In this document: in pieces, positions 52,245-64,000 of the stretch
Layout of the letters: every line of letters begins with the position of its first letter
How positions within the stretch are numbered: position 1 is the stretch's first letter
Program-made: the position numbers and the translations under genes
Notes under the pieces: model-generated
The model's database searches: none
What the model was told of the DNA's origin: nothing
The model's input: the letters and a program-made list of their open reading frames with translations, nothing else
From: Oikopleura dioica
Taxonomy: Eukaryota > Chordata > Appendicularia > Copelata > Oikopleuridae
NCBI GenBank assembly: GCA_907165135.1
Contig: OU015566.1
Location: 684,501-748,500, forward strand
Direction of reading: 5' to 3'
DNA length: 64,000 nt

Positions 52245-53817
52245 TTATTTCGGAAAAGGAACATCTTTGAGTCCCATTATTCCGCACTTGGCGCCGGCGT
52301 ATTTGCAGGAAAACTCGATCGTGTCTTTCAAGGACATTCCCTCGCTCAATTTCGCTTAAAAATCATTATCCAAATGTCCATCATGGGTCCTACCAATCGT
52401 AGCTCCAACAAAAGAATCGCCAGCGCCGATCGTATCCACCACCTTTTCCGGGCTAAAAACTGGCGAGGAGTAAGTTCCATGTGCATCACTAGAATTTGTG
52501 GTCAGATTTATAAACGACTCATGAAAGCAACTTCAAGTTTCCGTAGTGTAGTGGTTATCACGTTCGCCTAACACGCGAAAGGTCCCCGGTTCGAGCCCGG
52601 GCGGAAACAAGTTTTTTTTTGCGGGCCAAAAATGAAAGTCGGTCCGAAGGTCTGTTTACCTGGCAAACGCTCCCTTATCTCCCCAGGGACAAATAAGCAT
52701 CGCATCTTTTACAATCTTCTCTCTTCAAAAAAGATCCAAAATCATCCATTTCTCTTGCCAAAGTGCTCGATTTCGACCTCTTCCTGAATTTCTTGACCAT
52801 TTCATCGCCACTTTCGCACCCAAATTTGCCGGTAAACTCTTTGCTGACAAAGACCACATCAGCTTCTGTCCCGAGTCCTTCAACTCCTTCGTATGTTTTT
52901 TCAAGCTCAACAGAAACTTTGAAATCAAGAGCGGGGTTTTTCTTCCGTTCTTGAAGAGCATGAGCGATCATTTCTGAAACATCTGGTCTTTCTCCTGATT
53001 TTGTCTATTTTCGGTTCGAGTTCTTTTTTCCTTATTTGTAATTTTGGCAATTCATCTATAAAAAATATTAAAAGAGACGTTTAAAAAATTATCGAGTCGA
53101 AAAAACGTCTCTTCTAGGAAAAAAACGATGATGTCCATAGTTTTTTTATCCCGAACCCGTGCCCGTCCTTCAAAATGAATCCATTTGTACTTCGTCAAAT
53201 CGAGTTTTTTGAAATCTTCAGTTGTTATTTCCGGCATTCCGCCCCGATGATGCACAATCGTTCTTGTCCCATTTTCGTTGTTCAGCAGGATAATCGAGCT
53301 CGGAAGAGGGTGGGGAAATCGAACGCAGTTTTCAAACGCGATTTCGAGGGATGAAAGATCTTGTTCCGCGAATTTTGATGCGACGTCGTTGTCTTCCTTG
53401 ATTTCAAAAAAACGAGTTGGATGAAGATTTTTTGCTCGATTTTGAAATTTTCCTAAAGAACTCATGGCGCCGAAGAATTCACAGGATTTTTGGAGATTTC
53501 GAAGAGTTGTACAGTTATTGCTAAAAGAAGGTTTTTATAGCGAGCCTATCATTTGTCACAGGGGAAACAAACTTTGAGTGATCGAAATTTGAAGGCTCAG
53601 CTTTTCTTCATCAGATTCTTCCTGTCCGATAAAATCGTCAGATGAAATCAGATGAATTATTTCAGATATTTAGATCAATTTTTTACCTGGCATTCCCGCC
53701 TCTTCGCCAGCTCATCCCGGCTGATCGTTGGTCCGTATCTTCTTTTGGAAATCCAGCGACTTCCGTAACTATATCCAGGCAAGTTAAGCCAACGCATAAG
53801 ATCCGCTTTTCCTCCAT
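52245..53817 (-). CDS. KHK: Ketohexokinase (fructokinase, PfkB family)
   Basis: ATG 53,817. Exon 1 (to 53,693) is [12 protein letters not shown] and RRGGNAR. Exon 2 (about 53,515-53,158) has [16 protein letters not shown] and [12 protein letters not shown], close to animal KHK. Exon 3 (52,975-about 52,795) has [12 protein letters not shown] and [10 protein letters not shown]. Then a 55-nt intron and exon 4 ([13 protein letters not shown]). Exon 5 (about 52,500-52,385) has [17 protein letters not shown], the catalytic GAGD motif. The last exon (about 52,355-52,245) has [16 protein letters not shown], ending TAA. Phosphorylates fructose to fructose-1-phosphate. All key motifs are present. A tRNA gene sits in the intron before exon 5. 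Confidence 0.92.
52537..52609 (+). tRNA. tRNA-Val (anticodon AAC)
   Basis: 73 nt with perfect acceptor pairing GTTTCCG/CGGAAAC, D stem GTG/CAC, anticodon stem TTCGC/GCGAA around CTAACAC, and T stem CCCGG/CCGGG with TTCGAGC. Internal boxes TAGTGTAGTGG and GGTTCGAGCCC are intact. It lies in an intron of ketohexokinase on the opposite strand, followed by a T-run (52,612-52,619) that would end RNA polymerase III transcription. Confidence 0.97.
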
Positions 53818-53819
53818 TT

Positions 53820-54481
53820 TCTCTTTCACTTTCAAAAATATGGCGATTTCTATCCGTGACGAGCGCTTATCTTGCGGCGAGCACTCAGCTTGGAGAGTCA
53901 GCTCTTCATTTTTTATATTTTACTACGGTTGATTAGGAGGCTAGCATTAAATTTTATTTGAGGAAGGAAGGGTCTTTTGATGGTCTAGAAAATATCAATA
54001 AGGATTCGGCGACTAAATAAATAAAAAAATGAAATATATTAAAATATTTAAATCATTATTATATTTGTATTAGATAATATATTTTTTTTTTAATTTTGTA
54101 ATTATATTATATATTTTTTTTATTATATTTATATAATATTTAGATTATATTTTATTATTTATTTTAAATAATAATATGATAAAAAATATTATATCAATAA
54201 ATAATTTTTAATTAAAAAATATTTCATTTTATGACAAATCTAGACAGAGAAAGTGACCTTGACCAGAATCCAACTTGTCAAAAAATAATGCTTTACATAG
54301 CGAAAAACTTCTATTTGCGCCGCAGTCGCCGGGAAAAAAACGATTTGGTCTGTTTGTTCACTTCATCTTTGGAGCTTTATCTGGACTTGGCAAAAACGCA
54401 GCACAAACAAACAAATTAATAATTACCCTTTGCCGGTAGAAGGTGCTTTATTTTGCTCCAAAAAGCACATTCCAGTTCGAG
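53820..54481. other. Divergent intergenic region with an AT-only tract
   Basis: 54,010-54,225 is almost pure A/T (runs of TATT, ATAATATATTTTT). It separates the divergent ketohexokinase and collagen genes. No gene seen. Confidence 0.5.
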
Positions 54482-57343
54482 ATGAGATTGTTGCTGCAGC
54501 TCGCGCTGGCGCTCAGCGTCGCTGACGCGAAGATTCACAGACGAAAGAGGGTTAACAGCAATCCGAGAAGCAGTGTTGGAGGATGGTCCTATGAGTTGCA
54601 GGAATGGTTGAAATTTTTCATTTTGACTTTTTCCGAAATTAAAAGTTTTTTTTCTCAGAAATTGATAAATAGAAATAGAAATTTCGACCTCTGAAAGGCC
54701 GACGAAGCCGATGTCCGCGGCCCTCGACCAAACCCAGTTTCCTACAACTGCGATGCCAACACCGCCCTTGGAGTTCCAGTCAATTCCTGGTGCAAGTGCA
54801 ACGAAGTCAGCTGCCTGCCCCTCCAGACCTGCGTCGTCGTCATCGTCCAACTCGGCTGCGACATCCGAAACGAAATCGGTGCCATCGCCAAGACCATCCG
54901 AACCGTCGTCGATGAAGTCCACGATGCGGGCGTCATTCCTGGAACCCTCAAGCTCGGTTTGATCCGATACGGTGTCAAGCGCAACATCAAGATCGACCTC
55001 ACCCTCATCGATGGAATCAACTACTTCGAAGATGTCATCTCCGACGTTGTCCTCCGATCCGTCGACGACATCCAGCCAATGAACAACGCCCATTTCATCC
55101 CTGCTTTCTACAAGGCCTTCGACATGTTCGAGGAGTACCGTCAATTCGCGCAAAACCAGCACGATGACCAGTTCGCCCAGTGCGAGGAGAAACTCGTCTA
55201 CTACATCACCAACGGTCATTTGCAGTGCGAGGATTGCATTTGCATCTCCGAGTTCGAAACACCCCTTTCCGATCGAAGCGAAGTCAGCAAGTTCAACGAT
55301 TATATCGACCCCAAAAAAGTGGAAATTCTGAAGAAATGGCGAGGAACTGCCGGCGGCGATTTCTTGGAAAATATTTGCTCTGACTATTTGACTGAGCAGA
55401 GAAACAAGTGCTGCTTGGACTTGTCTTCTCCTTCGTAAGTTAGCTTTCTTTCTGGCAGTTTTGACCTCCATTTCTAGATGCGTACACACCGTACAATGCT
55501 CCCAAAGACAAATCGTCAGCTGCTCAGATGCAAAAACTCTCGAGGAGTTCATTCGCCGAGATGTCCTCCAGCCCCTTCCATGCCACAGTATGACTCCGAC
55601 TGTTTGCGTCATGCGAAACAAGGTCATCTCCATGTTCAAATTGATGGAAATCCAGTGCAAAAACCAAGATGTCAAGCTTCTCGTCCAGAGCCCCAACCAA
55701 GTTCCCTGCTCGTATTCGAAGCATCCCTTTGAAAATCGACGAATTCTCACTGACAACAGGTAAAACACTGCTCTAGAAATTTTTTTAACTTTTTTTTCTA
55801 GATTTGAGGATTGCTACAATCCAACTGTCGTCGATGTCTTGAAGAACTGGCAACGAGGAATCACTTTCGAGAAATGCCGAGATATTCAAGCTGTAAGCAC
55901 TTTTTCTCATTATAATTTCAAACAACGATTCAGCTCATGATCGAAAACGGAATGGAAGTCCGAGACGCCTCCCTCTTCACCCGATTCCAGGGACGACAAC
56001 CAAAGTGCTCCGCCTACGATCAAGCCTCCAACCGAGATTCTTCCGTCAAAAACCAGGCTGTCACTGACTCCATCGCCGACTGTCTTGTCCATTACTCTAG
56101 GTAAAGAAGATTTCTGAATTGCTTACTCAACCCTTTTTATAGCAACAACAAGATCGAAAACTGCGGAAGCCGACGATGCGATTGCGACATCTGGCTCAAA
56201 GTCGCCGCCTGCGACTTCCAAGACCCCAACATTTGCACCAAGCGACCTGAGTGCTGCTCGAAATCTGGCTGCTGCGGACCCCGAGGTCTCCCTGGCCCCC
56301 GTGGTCTTCCTGGTCCAAATGGTCCGCGAGGAGCAGCTGGCTCTCCTGGTGGAATTGGTGCTCAAGGCGAATGCGGTCCTGCCGGTCCCAAGGGTCAGCC
56401 CGGACCAGTCGGTCTTCCAGGCGCGAATGGTCCTCAAGGACAAGCTGGTAAGAGAATCCCTTGTGTTCTTTTACTAAAAAAATGACCAAAGGTGCTCCTG
56501 GCAAAAATGGCCTCCCTGGACGACCCGGAAGCCCTGGCGCCCCCGGAAATCCCGGAAAACAAGGTGACCGTGGACAAGCTGGCGCTTCTGGCGAGCCTGG
56601 TGATGCTGGCCTTCCCGGAATCGGCGGACAACGAGGACCACCCGGTCCACGTGGACCTCCAGGACCACGAGGTGCTCAAGGACCTTCTGGTGGACCCGGA
56701 CGAGGAATCGAAACTGAGGAATACTACCGAGCGTACGTCAGGAAGCTCCGAGAGACTGTCATGACAAAGCTCCGCTCTTGCCAGCAAAATGGATATGCTT
56801 GCAACGATCCTTTGGTCAAGAAGCTCGAGGGAATTCTTCAAGGCGCTATCAATGAAGTCTGCAAGTGCAACTGCCAGTTGGACTCAAGGTTAAAAAAAGT
56901 ATTGAAAAAATGACCTCCATTCCAATTCTAGCTCCGGTTTCTGCCCCAGCCTACCCGACCGAGGATACGCTCCAGTTCGAAATCCCATCAACGATCAATG
57001 CCCAAGCTACGGCACGAACTATCCGGCACCAACTTTCGCGCCTACTTACCGACCACCAGTAGTCCCCAGCTGGGCACCTCAGCCAACCTGGAAGTCAGTT
57101 GTCAGCGCAGTTCCCTTCTACGAGCCATCTGATTCCGATGATAGCGTTATCAGCTTCAACCAGAGTGGAGAGCCAGAACCGGACAGCTCTATCTCAGGTG
57201 AAAATTATTTCTAGAGAGAAACTTTAACAATTCTTTCAGACTCTGACTACGACTATGCAAGCAGTTCGGATGACGATCTCTTCGGCGAGGAAAAATGGGC
57301 TCAATTCGACCGAATGCGTCGAAGAAAACGAGTTCATCAATAA
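54482..57343 (+). CDS. Short-chain collagen with N-terminal vWA-like domain
   Basis: ATG 54,482: signal peptide [16 protein letters not shown], then HRRKR at the end of exon 1 (54,550). Exon 2 (54,698-55,434) encodes a vWA-like segment ([23 protein letters not shown]) in which the MIDAS DxSxS is not conserved, followed by Cys pairs. Exons 3-5 (55,480-55,758; 55,802-55,891; 55,934-56,101) continue a repeated Cys-rich module. Exons 6 and 7 (56,143-56,446; about 56,491-56,892) hold about 43 uninterrupted Gly-X-Y triplets, then a coiled region and CKCNCQL. Exons 8-9 add a Pro-rich and acidic tail ending [10 protein letters not shown]. About 800 residues. Probably an extracellular structural protein. 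Confidence 0.87.
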
Positions 57344-57656
57344 CAATGCTGAAAAATCCTGACTATATTACTAGTTCAAATTTCAAATAAACAATTATTC
57401 GGCCTAAGATTTTTTATCAAAATTGAAAAGCGAGATAAAATTTTTTTGAACTTTTATTTCATAAATAAAAAAATTGTACAGTTTTTAAAATAATAAATAT
57501 TAACAGTGATAAAACCGTCCAAAATAGCCCATTTTGAACAAGGTGAAAAGCGATTCACATAATTTTTGTACTTTTTCGCATCAGAAAGGGGATAGATTCT
57601 AGAAGTTCGCTTCAGGCAGGAATTGACAGTTAATAAGGGGCAGTTTACAGTTAGAT
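57344..57656. other. Convergent intergenic region
   Basis: AATAAA at 57,387 and 57,462 on the plus strand would serve the collagen gene. Nothing else seen. Confidence 0.4.
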
Positions 57657-59694
<2,038 letters not shown>

Positions 59695-59699
59695 TGTGT

Positions 59700-61984
59700 T
59701 TTTTAAGGGTCTCTCTTCGTATTCTGCTGTTTTTTCAGAATTAAGGGTGTCGTCTTCGTTAAATCTCTGTTTTTTTTGAAAAATTGGTTCTTTTGAAATT
59801 GGTAGTGTTATGTAAGACTATTTGCAAAGTGTGTTCACTGGTTCTTGCAAAGTGAGGATCTGACTGTCGCAGGGCTCGTCACAAGAAGAACATTCGGTTG
59901 GGGAGGGCGCGCGCGCTAAGGTGAGGGCGCCGCTCCATGCTCGCGCAACGCGCGCTTTCGCGGAAGCCTCCCCGAAATGAACATGTCGCTGCCAGCACAT
60001 TGAGCTCGTTCTGATAAGCTCACGTTATGCAATCGCCTGACGCACTAGAAAATGAGTTCAACACTTGTTATCGAAGTGATATTACGATTAAGGGCTTCCG
60101 TAAGGGGCTTTTTAGACGTAAAAAAGCTCAACTCTCCCTACTTTTAGCTCTTTTTTTCAAAAGAAATAGACAAAAATCATTTTTTTTTAAATTCAAGATT
60201 TTCCTGCATAAAACCGCTGCTTTTTTTGAATAAAAGATAAAAAAGGATTTAATTTTTTGAAAATTAAAAAAAAAATTTTCAAAACCCAACTTTTTAAGTT
60301 TTTTTTAATAATTTCTTCTTTTTGGCAGATTTTTTTTGAGATAACATGGTGACACCCTTATTTGCACCCTTAATTTTGAGAAAAAGAGAAATTTTGTCTT
60401 GCTGTTTTTCTTTTTGTTCCGCGATGCGTTAGTTTCACTCAATGGAACCTTGATTTTTCGGCGAAAGGCGTTTCTGGTGTTTGATTTTGGAAGCTCAATT
60501 CTGAAAAATTTGCGCTTGACGATGCGCGCTAGGGCCGCCGCTTTAGAGGTCAGCGCGCGCTCGGCCGAGACCGAGTCCTCTGATTTACAGCAGCCCGGTT
60601 CCATGAAGAAACAACTCTTCTGTAAACCCCAGACTAAACAATGAGCTCGATTTGGGGGGCAATAATTTAAGGGTTTTTGACACTGCTCAAAATCGAGGGA
60701 ATTTTCTTTTTATCTGATTCATAAAAGATGCTCAATATTGACCGTAATTTTTCGATCAATTATCATGGAGATACCCTTATTCTATCGAAAAATTATTTTA
60801 TGAAATTTTTGGCAAGAATTTATCTGTTTCGTGTACAGAAAAAATAAGGGTATATCCAAGCTAGAAGCTTCAGAAAAATCGTTCTGAAATCTGAATTTAA
60901 TGCTGGTCACCCCCTTAATATTAGGAAAATACTTAACATTTTGAGAAAATTTGAAAAATAAAGGTGGTTAAAAATTTAGGGTGTCACTTTGTTAACCCTT
61001 AAAAAATCCGAAAAAATAGGGAGAAATCAAATTTCTTGTTCCAAAATGAGCTTTATCGGCGAAAAAAATTATTGCCAATGCGATAAGGGGCGCTCATAAT
61101 ATCGGTGTTCTATTTGTCGACTCTAAACGGAGCCTGTTTAGGCAACGCAATGTTCCACGAAGTCGGCGCTGACACGGTGAGCGGCAACGTGAGGCCGCGC
61201 AACTCGGCCCCGGTCTCGTCGGTCTGGTGCAGTGTGGTGCTCAACTTAGACGCGCAAAACACACGTTAATTACCACACTGCACCACCACCATTGCCAGGA
61301 CACTTCCTGGAGCTAAATCCTCGACACCAGAGCACCTTGCAATAATTCGCGCAAAATGGAACTACCAAAGACGCTTTTCATCGAATTAACAACATAAACA
61401 ACTCGCTGGAAGAAATTTAATCAAATTTCATCTTTAGGCTCATGAAATCTTTTTTCGGGATGTTAGGCGAACCGATATAAATTCTGCATGAAAAATCAAA
61501 ATTTTCGGATAGTTGTTTTCTGAAACCTGATTGGCCTAAAAACTTTATCCTGAAATTTTAGGGGTGGTAACGATTAGGATTAGGAATTTGGTCTAATTTT
61601 ATTGTCGAATTTTGGGGAGCTGTCAAGAATCGAAAAAAAAATTTCGGTGAATTTCGCGGGGGCGGCTTCTCGGCTGCTGATTGGTCGGCGAGCTGAATCG
61701 AGGCTTCTGATTGGCAGAAAATTTCCACGCAGAATTTTTTGAAATTTTTTTGTCGGTCTCTGAGTCAGAGTCTGACACCTTCTCCAAATTCGACTCTTCA
61801 ATTTGACCAAATTTACGGTCAAAACATTTTTACCGACTACTTTTTTTTATAAGCTTTTAGCCAGCTTTGAAATTTGAGTCCCCTGACACAAATTAAAGTA
61901 ATCGACATTTATCAAAATAATTATCTTGCGTCAAGATTCTTGACTCTTTGGAATTGTCTTTTTGACAAAATGAGTTTTATCTTT
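59700..61984. other. Gene-poor region
   Basis: No gene supported. The GC-rich tract at 59,880-59,995 is probably the promoter region of the zinc-finger gene. 60,000-61,100 is AT-rich. 61,130-61,310 is the GTGGTG repeat. 61,515-61,790 is a CCAATCAG-family MITE (GCTGCTGATTGGTCGGCGAG, TTCTGATTGGCAG). Confidence 0.45.
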
Positions 61985-62010
61985 TTTAATACAAAATAAT
62001 TGTATTTGAT

Positions 62011-63013
62011 ATCGAATCATGAGGATCGTTTTCGAACGTTTTCGTTTATTTAAAACATCATCAGGAGGCTTTTTGGCCTCCTTTGCGCTCGACTAACTTT
62101 CGCTTGTATTCCTTTTTCACTTGTTTTCTGCTTTTGAAAATTTTGATTCAGTTAGCTATCTGTCCAGCTTTTTCACACACCAAGTTAGTTTTCTTTCTTT
62201 TTACTGTCGTAACAGTTTTTAGTTTTCCTGATGATGTTTTAAATAAACGAAAACGTTCGAAAACGATTCTCATGATTCAATATTAACGCAGTCAATCTCA
62301 ACAATAAATCAGGGTGGGGAATGTCTTAAGAAAATTTAACGGCACCGGCACGGCACGGCACACCAAAAATTCCTGTGCCGTGGCACGGCACGGCACGGCA
62401 CGGCAAAAAATTTAAGAACGCGTGCCGGGACACGGCACAGCACGGCATGGCACAGTTTTTTTCTTTTTTTCTCGTAAAAAACACTCAAAAATTTTTGAAT
62501 GTAATTTTATTTAATCAATTCGTCTGCAACGTAGGTATCGACCGAGAAATTTCGTGAAAAATTATTTTCGAAAAATTTTGAATTTGTTTTTGAAATCTGA
62601 ATAAAAACCATAATTTGAATTAAAACCTGGATAAATTGTATTTTAACAGTTAATGGGGGTGGGTGGGATTTGGGAAGTAACTGAAATTGATCACCTCAGA
62701 GTTCCCTGCCATTGTCAAGCCCCTTAAATTTAAAAATCAAGGAACGGGGCTGAAACGGCCCGAAGGGCCGTCAAGCCCCTTAAATTTAAAAATCAAGGAA
62801 CGGGGCTGAAACGGCCCGAAGGGCCGTCAAGCCCCTTAAATTTAAAAATCAAGGAACGGGGCTTCGCCTAACCCTAACCCCAGTGCCGCGGCACCGTGCC
62901 GTGTCCAAACTGAAATTCACTGAATGGAACGGCACGGCACGGCACGTGCCGTGCCGTGTCCGTGCCGCAGTGCCGTGCCGTGCCGTGCCGTAGACCTTTC
63001 CCCACCCTGCAAT
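62011..63013. mobile_element. Penelope-like remnant with inverted ends, split by a hAT element
   Basis: ATCGAATCATGAGGATCG with CGTTTTCGAACGTTTTCG (from 62,011) is mirrored at 62,228-62,283 around a 150-bp unique centre. A 17-bp direct repeat, AAATAATTGTATTTGAT, flanks the unit (61,994-62,010 and 63,014-63,030) if the hAT element at 62,310-63,009 is set aside. The CTGATGA-stem-GAAAACG order near each end resembles the Penelope-like element at 32.5-34.7 kb. Confidence 0.6.
62310..63009. mobile_element. 700-bp hAT-like element filled with CGGCA repeats
   Basis: Ends CAGGGTGGGGAA and TTCCCCACCCTG. Perfect 8-bp duplication CAATAAAT (62,302-62,309 and 63,010-63,017). Arms are GGCACGGCACGGCAC repeats in opposite orientations. 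The middle has a 64-bp unit repeated nearly three times (62,715-62,864) with the palindrome ACGGCCCGAAGGGCCGT, then CCTAACCCTAACCCC. Confidence 0.93.
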
Positions 63014-63030
63014 AAATAATTGTATTTGAT

Positions 63031-64000
63031 GGTTTTTATCGAGATGATAAATTTTTACAGAAAACTTTATTCTCAAACAGAATTTAGAATCTTCGCTCAA
63101 ACCTTTTTATTCCTTCTTCTTTTCAGAGAGTCGCAGATTTCCGATTTGCAAATTGAAAGAAAGAGAGTCATTGAAATTAGTTTTGAAAAGTGGTTTGAGT
63201 AGGCCTCGCTGGTTCCGTGTTAATTGCGTCAAAGCTAAATTTTTGACGAGGAACTTCCCAAATCCCTGCTTGGCGATTAATATTCACCCGCGATTTCCTT
63301 CTTTTTTGGAAAAGCTCACAACTATCGTCGGTTTTCAATAATTCAAGAGCACGTGGCCGGCCACGATAGCCCGTCCGGAGTTCTCAATTTTTAAAAGGCG
63401 AAAACGTTCGACGCTTGTGAATTTTTCAAGCTACAGGCCAAAACCATTTCCACTTTGAGCAGAAATATCTATTATTCAAGCAGAGCTTATCATTTGCATC
63501 CTTTTTGGGTACAGACCCAAAAATCTGGATCAAATGCAGTTATTGCTAAAAATAGGGTTTGCGGTTGGTTAGGGTTAGGGTTAGGCTTCACCAAAGTGAC
63601 TCTTTTGGGCGAAAAGAGACTCTTGGGGGTTAGGGTCAGGGTTAGGGTAAGGGGTATCATTATGTTAGTTAGTAAGTATTTTTTTTTTAATTTATATACT
63701 GATCCCCTAATTTTATTTCTCAAAAAGACAAAACGAATTTTTTTCTTTGAAAAAGCTTTTACACAAGAATTAAGGGGGTAGAACTAGGTTTTTCCAAAAT
63801 AGCAAATTCTAGACCGACGCTCAAAGCCAGGCAAACTTAGATATTCAAATTCTCTCTTCGGCTAAAGATAGAGTAAGCGTAGACATTTCTCTTAAAAAAT
63901 TTTTTCGTCAATAGATTTTTGCGGAAGAAAGCGGAACGTCAACCCATCTCTTCAAAAATAGGCTTTTTTAAATAGCGATTTTAGCTAATTTTCGTCCTCA
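63031..64000. other. Terminal intergenic stretch with telomere-like tracts
   Basis: 63,565-63,655 holds GGTTAGGGTTAGGGTTAGG, then, after a 40-bp spacer, GGGGTTAGGGTCAGGGTTAG. This is degenerate interstitial TTAGGG. No gene supported elsewhere in the stretch. Confidence 0.6.

Noticed and set aside
54416..55768. 450-codon open frame on the minus strand across the collagen gene
   Set aside because: It mirrors the exons of the plus-strand gene, crosses its introns and has composition typical of an antisense shadow. No domain is recognisable.
62228..62256. Second hammerhead ribozyme in the 62-kb remnant
   Set aside because: CTGATGA, a GTTT/AAAC stem and GAAAA are present, but there is no convincing helix I/III or cleavage triplet. 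Kept only as a resemblance.

Overview
The window looks like a chordate genome, most likely a compact-genome tunicate of the larvacean (appendicularian) kind. Two observations support this. Host genes are built from short exons split by many GT-AG introns of about 40-60 nt. The cytoplasmic intermediate filament protein at 23.1-25.2 kb has the short coil 1B typical of chordates (no 42-residue insert). The species cannot be fixed from the sequence alone. Intergenic space and introns are crowded with non-autonomous transposons.

Region 1 (1-22,616) is the 3' end of one host gene followed by a complete Polinton/Maverick, a self-synthesising, virus-like DNA transposon. It runs 174-22,610, starts with AG, has about 442-bp terminal inverted repeats and is bracketed by a perfect 6-bp target duplication, GACCTT. 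It carries protein-primed DNA polymerase B, retroviral-type integrase, FtsK/HerA-type packaging ATPase, adenain-like cysteine protease and a major capsid protein. It also has an unusual accessory set: a RING-finger protein, an acidic repeat protein with a SUMO-interaction-like motif, and five small membrane proteins, two with Thr/Ser/Asn-rich ectodomains. The left two thirds read mainly rightward and are rich in introns. The right third reads leftward. Its ATPase-integrase-unknown-basic-protease block has no introns and overlapping genes, including two ATGA stop/start overlaps. Tandem repeats fill the convergence point between the two arms.

Region 2 (22.6-28.9 kb) holds host genes: an intermediate filament gene, two small helix-loop-helix genes, a type I membrane protein and a secreted phospholipase A2-like protein that lacks the catalytic His-Asp pair.

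Region 3 (29-47 kb) holds a Cys-loop ligand-gated channel subunit (30.5-41.6 kb) and an aminergic-type GPCR (42.6-45.3 kb, opposite strand). Their introns and flanks are stuffed with hAT-like MITEs, fold-back palindromes and a Penelope-like element with inverted, ribozyme-bearing ends. A broken second copy of the GPCR 3' exons lies upstream of the channel gene.

Region 4 (48-64 kb) holds L-threonine aldolase with a small gene nested in its first intron, a CUB-domain secreted protein, ketohexokinase with a tRNA-Val(AAC) nested antisense in an intron, a short-chain collagen with a vWA-like domain, and a C2H2 zinc-finger transcription factor. The window ends in repeats, including a hAT-like element inserted into an older Penelope-like remnant, and degenerate TTAGGG tracts.
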